A stretch of 20,786 nt of DNA from Acetobacteraceae bacterium. GTDB lineage: Bacteria; Pseudomonadota; Alphaproteobacteria; Acetobacterales; Acetobacteraceae. Under the pieces are notes generated by a model, which did not search any database, had not been told where the DNA came from, and saw nothing but the letters and a program-made list of their open reading frames with translations. A program made the translations under genes and the position numbers. Below are positions 14,538-20,786 of the stretch, in pieces (within the stretch, counting starts at the first letter, position 1; the number at the start of each line of letters is the position of its first letter). Where the stretch lies: positions 1-20,786 of the forward strand of contig PKWQ01000036.1 in NCBI GenBank assembly GCA_003133265.1, given 5' to 3'.

Positions 14538-14996
14538 CTATGAGTAGCCGCATTTCTTGCGCACGGTTTCGTAGCTAACCTTCTCCGACAGCCATACGAC
14601 GGCTGTATACGCTTTGCCTAAGCTAATCAACGGGGCATAAAAAGAGATGAATCCCGTGTATCCACCATAACTGTTCTTGGCATTGATATCGCCACAGAGA
14701 GCATCACTTCCATCTTCGTCTATGATGACCTTCGTGTTTCGGAATTTCGCGCTACCGGGGTCCTTCATTTGATCGGCGACAGCGTGCTCGAAGGTAGGTA
14801 TCATATTTTTCTTATAATTCTGTTGAGTCGCTTGGCGGGGTTTTTCAACTGGTTTTACAGATGGAGGCGCCTCAACAGATGCAGGCGCCTGATAATTTCC
14901 CGGCGTCACTGGAGCAGACGTGTAGATGTCACTTCGTGGATTCCTCTGCGCACATGCGCCTAGAAGCACGACCAATAGCAGCATTTTGTGTCGCAT
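14538..14996 (-). CDS. Hypothetical lipoprotein with DPGSAKFRN-type domain
   Basis: I chose ATG 14996 (MRHKMLLLVVLLGAC) because it gives a compact lipoprotein signal with lipobox LGAC. An in-frame GTG at 15017 is the longer alternative. The 152-residue protein has a Pro/Ala-rich linker, then a domain beginning near AVADQMKDPGSAKFRN and containing CGDINAKNSYGGYTGF and a final KKCGYS. The two later cysteines may pair. Small envelope proteins with a DPxSAKFR motif are common, but I know no function for them. The ribosome site is weak. Confidence 0.75.
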   Translation of the reverse strand: MRHKMLLLVVLLGACAQRNPRSDIYTSAPVTPGNYQAPASVEAPPSVKPVEKPRQATQQNYKKNMIPTFEHAVADQMKDPGSAKFRNTKVIIDEDGSDALCGDINAKNSYGGYTGFISFYAPLISLGKAYTAVVWLSEKVSYETVRKKCGYS

Positions 14997-15017
14997 GCGT
15001 AATTTTTTCGGAATCAC

Positions 15018-15249
15018 AACATATTATCCGAGGACACAACTTTGGCACAAGGGGGTTGGATGCATTTTGCTCGAAAGGCAAATCGAACTGACGGACCCGA
15101 ATATCATCGCCGAGGTGACGGCGTTGCGAACGGGGATCGGTTATGCGAGCTAGCACTCGCGCTATATCGGCGACAGGCCACGGCTATAGATGAAGGGCGA
15201 GAAGATCGGGTCTGGACGCATCTTCGGAATTGTTTGACCTTACTAGACG
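15018..15249. other. Intergenic gap without recognisable features
   Basis: I see no gene, strong hairpin or clear promoter. Short protein-like reads exist (LTDPNIIAEVTALRTGIGYAS on the plus strand at about 15085-15153) but lack a start and family match. Confidence 0.3.
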
Positions 15250-16374
15250 TCAGATCGTCTTGAGCTTATCGAGAAGCCAGTCTGCCTCTGCAAGGAACGC
15301 GGTTAAACGAGTTCCATCAGACAGTTCCCGCAGTGGTATGGTTGGCCAGCGAGAGACGCCATCTACGGGCAAGCGCATACCCGGTATCGCATTCATGCGA
15401 TCTAGCCACTCTTGCCTGATATTCTCCGCATCAAAGGGGGGCTTCGAAAAATTCCCAAAACTCAGCATGACCTTCCCGTATGACCAAAGTGAGAGAAAAT
15501 CCAGCCGAACACCATGCTGAGTAACCGTCGCGTTCATCGATCCATCTCGGGCACCCTGACCAAAGGACACCTGAGAGTGCGACTTGATCCAGTCAGCGAT
15601 TTCGTGCCCCACGCGCACCGCCTCCGATCCTGCACGCTGCCCCATGTCCGAGAAGATCGACTCCTCATCCCACTGACGTTTGGGACCAGTTGGTGCCTTT
15701 CGTGTTTGCGCCTCCTCGGTCTTCCCATAGATAATTGGAACCAGCGTCTTTAGGCCCTCGCCTTCATATTGCCGAAGTTCCAGAGCTAGTACCTCAGCCG
15801 GGTCCATCTGAACATTGAGAAACTCGACGATGCGCCGAAGCTCCGGAGGTATCATGTCAGCGACGAACAACATCCGTATCCGGCCAGCTTGAGGGTTGGT
15901 TTTGACGAGTTGCCAGTATGACTCGGTGTCACCATCAGCCCCCACCAAGTCGGCCAAGAGGGCGGAGGCGTCTTGGTTGGTGGCGGCACAGCTTGCTTCG
16001 AAACGGGACCGGATTTCGTCCACAGGCCAATACACGACACCGTTGGCAGCGTAGTCAAGCATCTGCCCTACAACCTCACGCCTGATTCTTGTGTCGCTTT
16101 GGCGCTTGACCTCGACGAGTGTTGGAATGCCGTCCTGATCGAGGAAAAGATGGTCAACTGACCATCGACCGGCACCGTCCTGCTGAGATGCTATCGACAT
16201 CTCACGGCTCACCAAAATCCACTTTCTCGGCTTAGAGGAGTCGATTTGCGACCCTGCCAACAGCGACGGGAAATCCGCGAGCAAGCGTTGAAAGTCATCC
16301 TCTGCCACGAAGGTGGCAGGCTTCATTTCCACTAGGATCTTGGCGTCTTTCAGCACAAATACGCCACCAGACAT
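15250..16374 (-). CDS. Stand-alone PD-(D/E)XK nuclease-like protein, uncharacterised
   Basis: I chose ATG 16374 (MSGGVFVLKD, AGGA about 8 bp upstream) over in-frame starts at 16410 and a TTG at 16458. The 374-residue product shows a PD-(D/E)XK core: an acidic helix (EDDFQRLL, about 25-32), D74 or D79 in SVDHLFLDQDG, the E88-V-K90 pair in LVEVKRQSDTRIRRE, and Q104-MLDYA, matching the QxxxY motif of RecB/NucS-like nucleases. This predicts Mg2+-dependent DNA cleavage. The C-terminal half (about 220-374) is unassigned and could recognise DNA or a partner. No methylase or helicase is adjacent. A divergent serine recombinase lies 240 bp away. Its role may be repair or defence, but this is inference. 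Confidence 0.75.
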   Translation of the reverse strand: MSGGVFVLKDAKILVEMKPATFVAEDDFQRLLADFPSLLAGSQIDSSKPRKWILVSREMSIASQQDGAGRWSVDHLFLDQDGIPTLVEVKRQSDTRIRREVVGQMLDYAANGVVYWPVDEIRSRFEASCAATNQDASALLADLVGADGDTESYWQLVKTNPQAGRIRMLFVADMIPPELRRIVEFLNVQMDPAEVLALELRQYEGEGLKTLVPIIYGKTEEAQTRKAPTGPKRQWDEESIFSDMGQRAGSEAVRVGHEIADWIKSHSQVSFGQGARDGSMNATVTQHGVRLDFLSLWSYGKVMLSFGNFSKPPFDAENIRQEWLDRMNAIPGMRLPVDGVSRWPTIPLRELSDGTRLTAFLAEADWLLDKLKTI

Positions 16375-16613
16375 TGGGACAATCCTTGGTTGTATTTCTA
16401 TGCCCACCATTCCCCTCTTGGGAGGCGGGTCAATGTTGGGGTTGAGGTCCGTCTTCAATCCAGCCGTAGCCTATGCAGAAAACCCGTTTGAAAATCGGTC
16501 TTCAGAACGTCGGTATTCCGCCAGTTCCAGCGCATCGCCCAGCCCATGCGAATAACACTCGATTCTTGCATAGAGAGGAGCGAGTAGATCACCTCCACCT
16601 CCGGGGATGACGC

Positions 16614-17216
16614 ATGGCGAAGGCACTACGGGCGGCGATGTACCTGCGGGTCAGTCGGGACAGCCAGACCACCGAGAACCAACGGATCGTGCTGGCCAAA
16701 CTGGCAGAGCGTCGTGGGTTCGAGATTGTCCGCGAATATGAGGGTGCCGGCATCAGCGGCGGCAAAGGCCGCGAGAAACGGCCCGCCTTCGACCAGATGC
16801 TCAAGGATGCGATGCGCCGCCGTTTCGATGTTCTGCTCATTTGGTCCATGGATCGCCTCGGGCGCAGCGTCCTGCATGTCGCTCAGGCGATGGCGGAAAT
16901 GGACGCCGCTGGCGTGGCGCTGATCAGCGAGCAGCAGGGCATCGATGGTACGGGACCATTCGGGCGAGCCATGATGCAGATGGCGACTGTTTTCGCAGAG
17001 CTAGAACGTTCAATGATCAGGTCGAGGGTCATGGCTGGGCTCGACCGGGTGCGCGCCGAGGGCATCAAGAAGTTGGGTCGCCCACCTGTTGGTCGGAAGG
17101 TCGAGCAGGCCATCCGCCAACAGCTTGGTGCCGGTCATCGCATCCTCAAGGTGGCAAAGATCGTGGGCGTGGGTAGCGGCACTGTGCAGCGGGTCAAGCG
17201 GGAGATGGCCGCCTAA
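16614..17216 (+). CDS. Serine recombinase (resolvase/invertase family)
   Basis: This 200-residue protein has the N-terminal catalytic domain of small serine recombinases. YLRVSRDSQTTENQ carries nucleophile Ser14, and the WSMDRLGRSVLH motif, GPFGRAMMQMATVFAELER and the long E helix (MIRSRVMAGLDRVRAEGI) follow. A short linker KKLGRPPVG leads to a C-terminal helix-turn-helix (HRILKVAKIVGVGSGTVQRVKREM). Length and order match Tn3/invertase-type enzymes that act at paired sites. A weak GGGGATGACGC ribosome site precedes ATG 16614. No transposase accompanies it. A decayed copy of its C-terminal domain lies at 18690-18867. Confidence 0.93.
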   Translation: MAKALRAAMYLRVSRDSQTTENQRIVLAKLAERRGFEIVREYEGAGISGGKGREKRPAFDQMLKDAMRRRFDVLLIWSMDRLGRSVLHVAQAMAEMDAAGVALISEQQGIDGTGPFGRAMMQMATVFAELERSMIRSRVMAGLDRVRAEGIKKLGRPPVGRKVEQAIRQQLGAGHRILKVAKIVGVGSGTVQRVKREMAA

Positions 17217-17525
17217 CGATTTGCGGTTGAGCTTGAGCCGGTCTCTGCCCGATCTCGTCGGAACTGGCCGGCCGTAGGGACTTCAGTTGCTCGTCGGCCA
17301 TGGATGGGACACGATCTCTACCCATGAGAACGGATTAGGAACGCCAATCAGCCGGTCGAAACCCGAGGCTGCGGTGGACTCTCGCCGACTCCCGAAAGGC
17401 ACGAACATGCGGTCGCTGTGTCCCGCGCCCTACCCGGAGCCGGCATATCCGACGTGCAAGCTAAGTCATCCTGCCTGATGGGCTGGGGTGATAGCCTGCC
17501 ATGTCTAAAAAAATAGGGATGAACG
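17217..17525. other. Gap holding the first LexA-box module
   Basis: No convincing gene lies in these 309 bp. They contain a promoter-like 52-bp module (17291-17342) that recurs at 19223-19274. An ATG at 17407 opens only a 23-codon frame. Confidence 0.4.
17291..17342 (+). promoter_or_regulatory. LexA-box promoter module, copy A (dispersed repeat)
   Basis: This is 46 of 52 bases identical to the module at 19223-19274. It contains GAAC-GGATTAG-GAAC at 17328-17342, a perfect GAAC-N7-GAAC alphaproteobacterial SOS box. CACGAT at 17310-17315 lies 17 bp after TTGCTC (17287-17292) and may be the -10/-35. The next start-bearing ORF on this strand is at 17526, or a 23-codon ORF at 17407. Neither is a known SOS gene. 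Confidence 0.65.
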
Positions 17526-17774
17526 ATGTCAGAAGCCCACCAAAAATACCTCTGCGATGCCGTCGCAGCCGTGAACGACAGCAAGCTTTTCATTACGGTC
17601 TATCGGGTGAACGACGGCATCGATTTCGCCAGCGGGCACGGTGAGACAAAGCATGGCTCCCCTCGGCGCCATTGGACCCCCGATCTCATCAAGCGCGAGA
17701 TCGCGATGGTGTACGGAGCGAAGACGGTCGAACTCGTGCAGCCGGTGAGTTCTTCGAGAAGGCGATCACGGTAA
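17526..17774 (+). CDS. Hypothetical protein, 82 residues
   Basis: ATG at 17526 follows AGGGATGAACG. The product starts SEAHQKYLCDAVAAVNDSKLFITVYRVNDGIDF and continues with RHWTPDLIKREIAMVYGAKTVELVQP. The regular hydrophobic pattern suggests a small alpha/beta domain. The last residues (SSSRRRSR) look out of frame, so the gene may be cut at its 3' end near 17750. I recognise no family. It lies 184 bp downstream of LexA box copy A, so SOS control is conceivable. Confidence 0.5.
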   Translation: MSEAHQKYLCDAVAAVNDSKLFITVYRVNDGIDFASGHGETKHGSPRRHWTPDLIKREIAMVYGAKTVELVQPVSSSRRRSR

Positions 17775-17809
17775 GACCGATCTGATCCTTCAACGAGGAG
17801 AGGCACTGG

Positions 17810-17890
17810 ATGACGAACCCGAAGGCGACAAGACACCGAGGTTCTTGGTTTGCAACCGTCGCCGGTGAGTTGCTGGCGTGCGCCATATAA
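17810..17890 (+). CDS. Very short ORF (26 residues), possibly a truncated gene
   Basis: ATG 17810 has a strong GAGGAGAGG ribosome site 6 bp upstream and encodes MTNPKATRHRGSWFATVAGE followed by LLACAI and TAA. The RGSWFATVAGE segment looks like the start of a larger protein, so this may be the 5' stump of a deleted gene instead of a true peptide. Confidence 0.3.
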   Translation: MTNPKATRHRGSWFATVAGELLACAI

Positions 17891-18145
17891 GACATAGCGA
17901 GTGTTGATGCGGTATCGCACAGATGGCAAGCACGTGCTTGCTCTCACTGCTATTACGGAACGGTCTGGCGAGGATGGGGATACCTCCGATCCATCACCGC
18001 AAGGACATACAGCCCGTGCTGCACACCGCTGACGATGCGGAACGGTCTGAGTAGCGTGGCAGCCCATGCCGGTATGGAGTGGGAACGCTTGGGGGGGACC
18101 GGGTGCTAAGATCGCGACCGGTCAGAACCGGCATCTCGGCGGTCG
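17891..18145. other. Gap without genes, with a dispersed 12-bp repeat
   Basis: CGGAACGGTCTG occurs at 17956-17967 and 18038-18049. A CCGGT-CAGA-ACCGG hairpin lies at 18118-18131, just before the FNR-type box. No coding signal is seen. Confidence 0.35.
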
Positions 18146-18187
18146 TTGACCCAGATCAATGCGGCTGCAAGGCGAAGAATTTAGAAA
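18146..18187 (+). promoter_or_regulatory. FNR/FixK-type box and class II promoter of the 18215 gene
   Basis: TTGACCCAGATCAA at 18146-18159 differs from TTGAT-N4-ATCAA by one base. TAGAAA (18182-18187) follows after exactly 22 bp, the same as upstream of the SHOCT gene. The box centre lies 62 bp before the ATG in both cases. Predicted transcription starts near 18194. Confidence 0.7.
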
Positions 18188-18214
18188 GAACGGTGTCACG
18201 CTATAGGTAGAGCA

Positions 18215-18424
18215 ATGTCCAAGTTCATCGTCTTAGTCCTTGCTGCGGCAGCCATCACGGTCGGTATCCCGGTCGTGGTATCAGCGGCCCCATCCACACC
18301 GCTATTGTCCGCCCATGTGCAGCAAACCGAGAGCATACAAAAGGCCGACTATTATTGGAACCATCGGCATTGGCATCACCGCCGATGGGACCGGGGCCAC
18401 CGCCGGTGGTACTATCACGACTGA
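18215..18424 (+). CDS. Small secreted His/Trp/Arg-rich protein, 69 residues
   Basis: ATG 18215 follows ATAGGTAGAGCA. A clear signal peptide (KFIVLVLAAAAITVGIPVVVSAA) is followed by a short mature peptide. Its C-terminal half is very rich in His, Trp, Arg and Tyr (ADYYWNHRHWHHRRWDRGHR). Similar YYW/HHRRW tails occur on small exported proteins of Acetobacteraceae and Rhizobiales without known function. Metal or haem binding, or surface interaction, is possible. The FNR-type promoter suggests low-oxygen induction. Its stop abuts a tyrosine-recombinase fragment, so its 3' end may have been altered by recombination. Confidence 0.75.
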   Translation: MSKFIVLVLAAAAITVGIPVVVSAAPSTPLLSAHVQQTESIQKADYYWNHRHWHHRRWDRGHRRWYYHD

Positions 18425-18666
18425 TCCTGCGCCTGCGCGGCGGCCCGATCAGCGCGGAGATGGTGGCGCGCATAGTCATTGAAGCGGCTGGCATCGGGTT
18501 CCACGTCCGTCCGCACATGCTGCGCCATGGCGCCGGCGATATGCTGGCTGACGAAGGATTGGACATCCGGCTCATACAGGATTTCCTCGGTCATCGGGAT
18601 ATCCGCAACACGGTTCGTTATACCAAGCTCAGCCCCCACCGGCTGGCGAGCGTGCGGGTGCGGTGA
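18425..18666 (+). pseudogene. Tyrosine recombinase (phage integrase type), C-terminal fragment
   Basis: The frame encodes the catalytic C-terminus of a tyrosine recombinase. It reads PHMLRHGAGDMLADEG, carrying the H-x-x-R motif, then DIRLIQDFLGHRDIRNTVRYT with the LGH histidine and the nucleophile tyrosine, ending SPHRLASVRVR. The core-binding domain and first catalytic arginine are missing. The frame runs back into the small secreted gene without a proper start, so it is a truncated relic. About 80 of a usual 200-400 residues remain. Confidence 0.8.
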
Positions 18667-18689
18667 TCTTCGGGGCGGCTTAGGTTTGA

Positions 18690-18867
18690 AGATGGTTCCA
18701 AGGGAAAGAAACTCCTCGTCCGCCCGACGATTTGGCCGAGGATCGAGCAGGCCATCCGTTCGAAGCCGGCGGAAAGTCACGGCATTCTGAAGGTTGCCAG
18801 GATCGTCGGCGTGGGCGGTGGCACGGTTTGGCTCGCCAAGCCGCCGACGATTGGATATTCTGAATAG
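18690..18867 (+). pseudogene. Serine recombinase, C-terminal fragment
   Basis: The plus strand reads KKLLVRPTIWPRIEQAIRSK, then SHGILKVARIVGVGGGTVWL, and ends at TAG 18865-18867. This closely matches the linker and helix-turn-helix of the intact recombinase at 16614 (VEQAIRQQ and HRILKVAKIVGVGSGTVQ). The DNA shares a 16-bp identical run (TCGAGCAGGCCATCCG). The catalytic domain is gone. It is a decayed paralogue or duplication relic. Confidence 0.75.
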
Positions 18868-18904
18868 CGCGTGCTGGTGTTTCACGAGACCCGGAGCAAC
18901 GTTC

Positions 18905-19054
18905 ATGACCGTGAACCTGATTACCCTGCAACCAATCGTGGCCCTCATAGCCGGAATTTTAATCCTCATCGTGCCACGCCTGCTGAATTTTATTGTAGCC
19001 ATCTACCTGATACTTGTAGGCGTCACAGGGCTCCGGCCGCACGTCCTGCAATGA
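18905..19054 (+). CDS. DUF3096 small membrane protein, 49 residues
   Basis: ATG 18905 (GGAG about 8 bp upstream) encodes MTVNLITLQPIVALIAGILI, continuing LIVPRLLNFIVAIYLILVGVTGL. This is two short hydrophobic helices with the LIAGILILIxPRLLNxIVAIYLIxVG signature of DUF3096. The family comprises tiny inner-membrane proteins of unknown role. A longer in-frame extension back to 18794 overlaps the recombinase relic and is unlikely. It is an intact gene among remnants. Confidence 0.85.
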   Translation: MTVNLITLQPIVALIAGILILIVPRLLNFIVAIYLILVGVTGLRPHVLQ

Positions 19055-19222
19055 GATGGCCCGCACCTTCGGGCTGGGGACTCTTGAGATGCTGAGTGCA
19101 ACGCCACTGTGATTTTCCGCGCCTGATGCCGGATCGGGTGATCAGGCTCGGATCGCAGCTTAATGCGAAATATCGAGCCAGCGAGCAAGTCAGGACCCGC
19201 CGGACGAAGGGATTTCGTTTGA
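19055..19222. other. Short gap with no recognised feature
   Basis: No gene or strong structure is visible between the DUF3096 stop and the LexA-box module. Confidence 0.3.
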
Positions 19223-19274
19223 TCGTTGGCCATGCATGCGACACGATCTCTCCCCATGAGAACGGATCACGAAC
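19223..19274 (+). promoter_or_regulatory. LexA-box promoter module, copy B, upstream of the SRAP gene
   Basis: GAAC-GGATCAC-GAAC at 19260-19274 is a perfect alphaproteobacterial SOS box ending 15 bp before the SRAP ATG. TTGATC (19219-19224) and CACGAT (19242-19247), 17 bp apart, are a plausible -35/-10. LexA bound here would block transcription. The placement fits the known SOS link of SRAP proteins. Confidence 0.8.
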
Positions 19275-19289
19275 CTTAGAGCGGCGCCT

Positions 19290-19957
19290 ATGTGCGGTCG
19301 GTATGCCTCCTTCCTGCCCGCCGAGGCCATTGCTCGGCTGTTTCGCACCGTGAACCCGCTGCCAAACACAGCGCCGGACTGGAACGTCGCGCCGACTCAA
19401 GATGCCATGGTTGTCCGGCGGCACCCCGATAGCGGCGAGCGTCATCTCGACCTCTTACGATGGGCTTATGCCGAGTTTCACCAAGGACCCGGTGCAGGCT
19501 CGGCGGCCAATCAACGCTCCGGCTGAAACCGTCGCCACCTCCGGCATGTTCAGGGCGGCATTCTCCAAGCGCCGGTGCCTTGTGCCTGCGGACGCATTCT
19601 ATGAATGGAAGGCCGTCCAAGGCGGCAAGCAGCCCTACGCCGTAGCCCGGCAGGGGTGGTCAGCCTTTATTAGCTTTCGCCGGGTTGTGGGAAGGCTTCA
19701 AATGGCCGGATGGGACAATCCTGCGGACCTTCGTGATCATCACCACGGACGCGAACACGGTCATGGCCAACATCCATGACCGGATGCCCGTCGTCGTCGA
19801 ACAACTGGATTGGCCTCTTTGGTTGGGCGCGGCCGAAGGCGATGTTCTGGACCTGCTTCATCCTGCCGCAGATGATGTGCTGAGAACATGGCCGGTCAGC
19901 AGGCAGGTGAACACGCCGCGCAACAATGGCCCGGAACTGTTGGAACCGATTTCGTGA
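19290..19957 (+). pseudogene. SRAP (SOS-response-associated peptidase, YedK/HMCES family), frameshifted
   Basis: The pieces are in order but in three frames. First comes MCGRYASFLPAEAIARLF with the abasic-site-crosslinking Cys2. Next, in frame +1, come PINAPAETVATSGMF and CLVPADAFYEW (conserved Asn and Glu). Last, in frame +2, is AGLWEGFKWPDG through ANIHDRMPVV (conserved His) to the end. The first shift is a 2-base loss near 19463 (LRWGLMP broken). The second is a 1-base gain near 19653. Restoring both gives about 222 residues, the family's usual length. Intact SRAP proteins shield abasic sites in single-stranded DNA by covalent linkage. All key residues survive, so decay is recent or the shifts are sequencing errors. 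Confidence 0.88.
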
Positions 19958-19966
19958 GGCCATCCA

Positions 19967-20155
19967 ATGTCGGAAGACGGTCGGTTTGAAACAATGCGAA
20001 CAGACCGCGCATCCATACTCAACCTTTCTAGACAACACCGCCGCCTGCACGAGCGGCGCACTCGTACCGAGACGCCAATCCGCCGGTGCCGTGACGTGGC
20101 ATTCGAGTTGGTGTTGAGGTGTGGCTGCGTCGAGGGGAGCGACGATCTATCCTGA
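19967..20155 (+). CDS. Hypothetical Arg-rich protein, 62 residues
   Basis: ATG 19967 lies 10 bp after the SRAP stop and could share its SOS-controlled transcript. The product (SEDGRFETMRTDRASILNLS, then Arg/His-rich, then VLRCGCVEGSDDLS) is basic with a CGC pair near the end. Its stop overlaps the end of the convergent 20147 gene by 9 bp. I recognise no family, and it may not be real. Confidence 0.35.
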   Translation: MSEDGRFETMRTDRASILNLSRQHRRLHERRTRTETPIRRCRDVAFELVLRCGCVEGSDDLS

Positions 20156-20401
20156 CAGGCTCGACTCTGTTGCTGGCAGGTTTCCAAACGCCTGCTCCCG
20201 CAGCGTCCGCAGCACACGGACCTCCGCTTCAAGCCGTCTGATCTCCTCGTCTACCTTGGCCGCATGAAGCGTGTCGTCTCGATTCCAGCCGATCTGAGAA
20301 AATTCCCGGCGCAGATGGTGCTCGGTCTGTGCCGTGACCTGCCCGACCCGCATCTCGCGCTTGAGGGAGGCCACGAATGCCCGGATGGTTTCTTCGGTCA
20401 T
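20147..20401 (-). CDS. Hypothetical small coiled-coil protein, 84 residues
   Basis: I chose ATG 20401 (MTEETIRAFVASLKREMRVG) with an AGGA site, over an in-frame GTG at 20443. The protein is charged and helical. VDEEIRRLEAEVRVLRTLREQ gives a clear heptad pattern for a C-terminal coiled coil. The middle part (TAQTEHHLRREFSQIGWNRDD) is not recognised. It converges with the ORF at 19967. Confidence 0.5.
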   Translation of the reverse strand: MTEETIRAFVASLKREMRVGQVTAQTEHHLRREFSQIGWNRDDTLHAAKVDEEIRRLEAEVRVLRTLREQAFGNLPATESSLSG

Positions 20402-20628
20402 GATCCTGTGGATTCCGCTTCGATAGTCATTGGAATTCGTCACATCCTATATATGAACGGATCATTCGGGCGTGGCATCCGCCATCCGCCGGGATGCTGC
20501 CGCTATCTCAAGACAATCGCACCCCAAAGCACCGCCTCGATGGCGCTCGGAGCGACGATCTGATCGAACTCCCTCGGGCAAGAGGTTCGGCTGCCCAAGA
20601 TCGTCGGGCAGTTGCTAATAAATGCAAA
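20402..20628. other. Gap without recognised genes
   Basis: This region should contain the promoter of the minus-strand gene starting at 20401. No clear motif or coding frame was assigned. Confidence 0.3.
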
Positions 20629-20660
20629 GACCCCCGAACGCTGGCGCGTTAACGGGGGTC
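20629..20660 (-). terminator. Strong long hairpin, probable terminator
   Basis: GACCCCCG (20629-20636) pairs with CGGGGGTC (20653-20660). Inside, AACGC (20637-20641) pairs with GCGTT (20646-20650) around a TGGC loop, with an AA bulge. Read on the minus strand, the stem is followed by TCTTTGCATTTATTAG, moderately T-rich, so it would best end a transcript entering from the right edge. A second hairpin follows at 20666-20682. Confidence 0.55.
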
Positions 20661-20665
20661 ACTAT

Positions 20666-20682
20666 GCGAAGGTAATCTTCGC
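20666..20682. repeat. Second hairpin GCGAAG-GTAAT-CTTCGC
   Basis: A perfect 6-bp stem with 5-nt loop lies 5 bp after the large hairpin. Two adjacent stems could belong to one structured RNA. The remaining bases to 20786 show no gene. Confidence 0.5.
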
Positions 20683-20786
20683 GCTCGGCGTCAATAGCCA
20701 GGGCTGTTCAATGCTGACATCTTGATCGGGTGAGCTGCGAGAGGTCGGGCAAGAAAGTCGGTTCCCTCGGCGCGTTTTGTCTGAAT

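Noticed and set aside
15042..15070. TGGCAC...TTGGATGC as a sigma-54 promoter
   Set aside because: The spacing between the GG and GC elements is wrong.
1..20786. CRISPR array, rRNA or toxin-antitoxin pair
   Set aside because: I see no regularly spaced repeats, no rRNA sequence, and no adjacent small gene pair with recognisable toxin or antitoxin motifs.

Overview
The window is GC-rich DNA, most likely from an alphaproteobacterium, possibly an Acetobacteraceae relative. Two GAAC-N7-GAAC motifs match the alphaproteobacterial LexA box, and the protein families fit. No 16S or other phylogenetic marker is present, so the family-level guess is inference.

Layout. (1) Positions 1-277 hold two gene stumps meeting head to head: the N-terminus of an RND efflux transporter (+) and the first ~19 codons of a CBS-domain protein (-). 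They share a 22-bp junction. (2) 486-3950 is a sugar-type ABC importer with a divergently transcribed binding protein and two permeases, but no ATP-binding subunit. (3) 4000-6677 is an MgtA-type Mg2+ P-type ATPase preceded by a possible 9-codon leader ORF. (4) 6737-10854 (-) is a compact four-gene Csu/spore-coat-U chaperone-usher pilus operon: pilin, chaperone, usher, tip subunit. (5) 10855-12200 has no intact gene. It carries inverted repeats, a 12-bp tandem repeat and decayed ORFs. (6) 12231-13389 encodes a SHOCT membrane protein and an HU protein with a histone-H1-like N-terminal tail, next to an IS3 orfA stump. (7) 13667-16374 (-) has two lipoproteins, an IS66-like scrap and a stand-alone PD-(D/E)XK nuclease-like protein. 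(8) 16614-20786 is a recombination scar zone: an intact serine recombinase, C-terminal remnants of a tyrosine recombinase and a second serine recombinase, small secreted or membrane peptides, a DUF3096 protein, a frameshifted SRAP (SOS-response-associated peptidase) gene, and terminal hairpins.

Two regulatory patterns link otherwise separate genes. First, the SHOCT gene and a His/Trp/Arg-rich secreted peptide 5.5 kb away share one promoter layout: an FNR/FixK-type box, 22 bp, TAGAAA, with the box centre about 62 bp from the ATG. This implies joint induction at low oxygen. Second, a 52-bp promoter module with a LexA box occurs twice, once at the broken SRAP gene and once downstream of the serine recombinase with no clear target gene. 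I see no CRISPR array, rRNA or credible tRNA, and no complete known defence system. The best candidates for something undescribed are the FNR-paired small secreted proteins and the orphan PD-(D/E)XK protein beside the serine recombinase.
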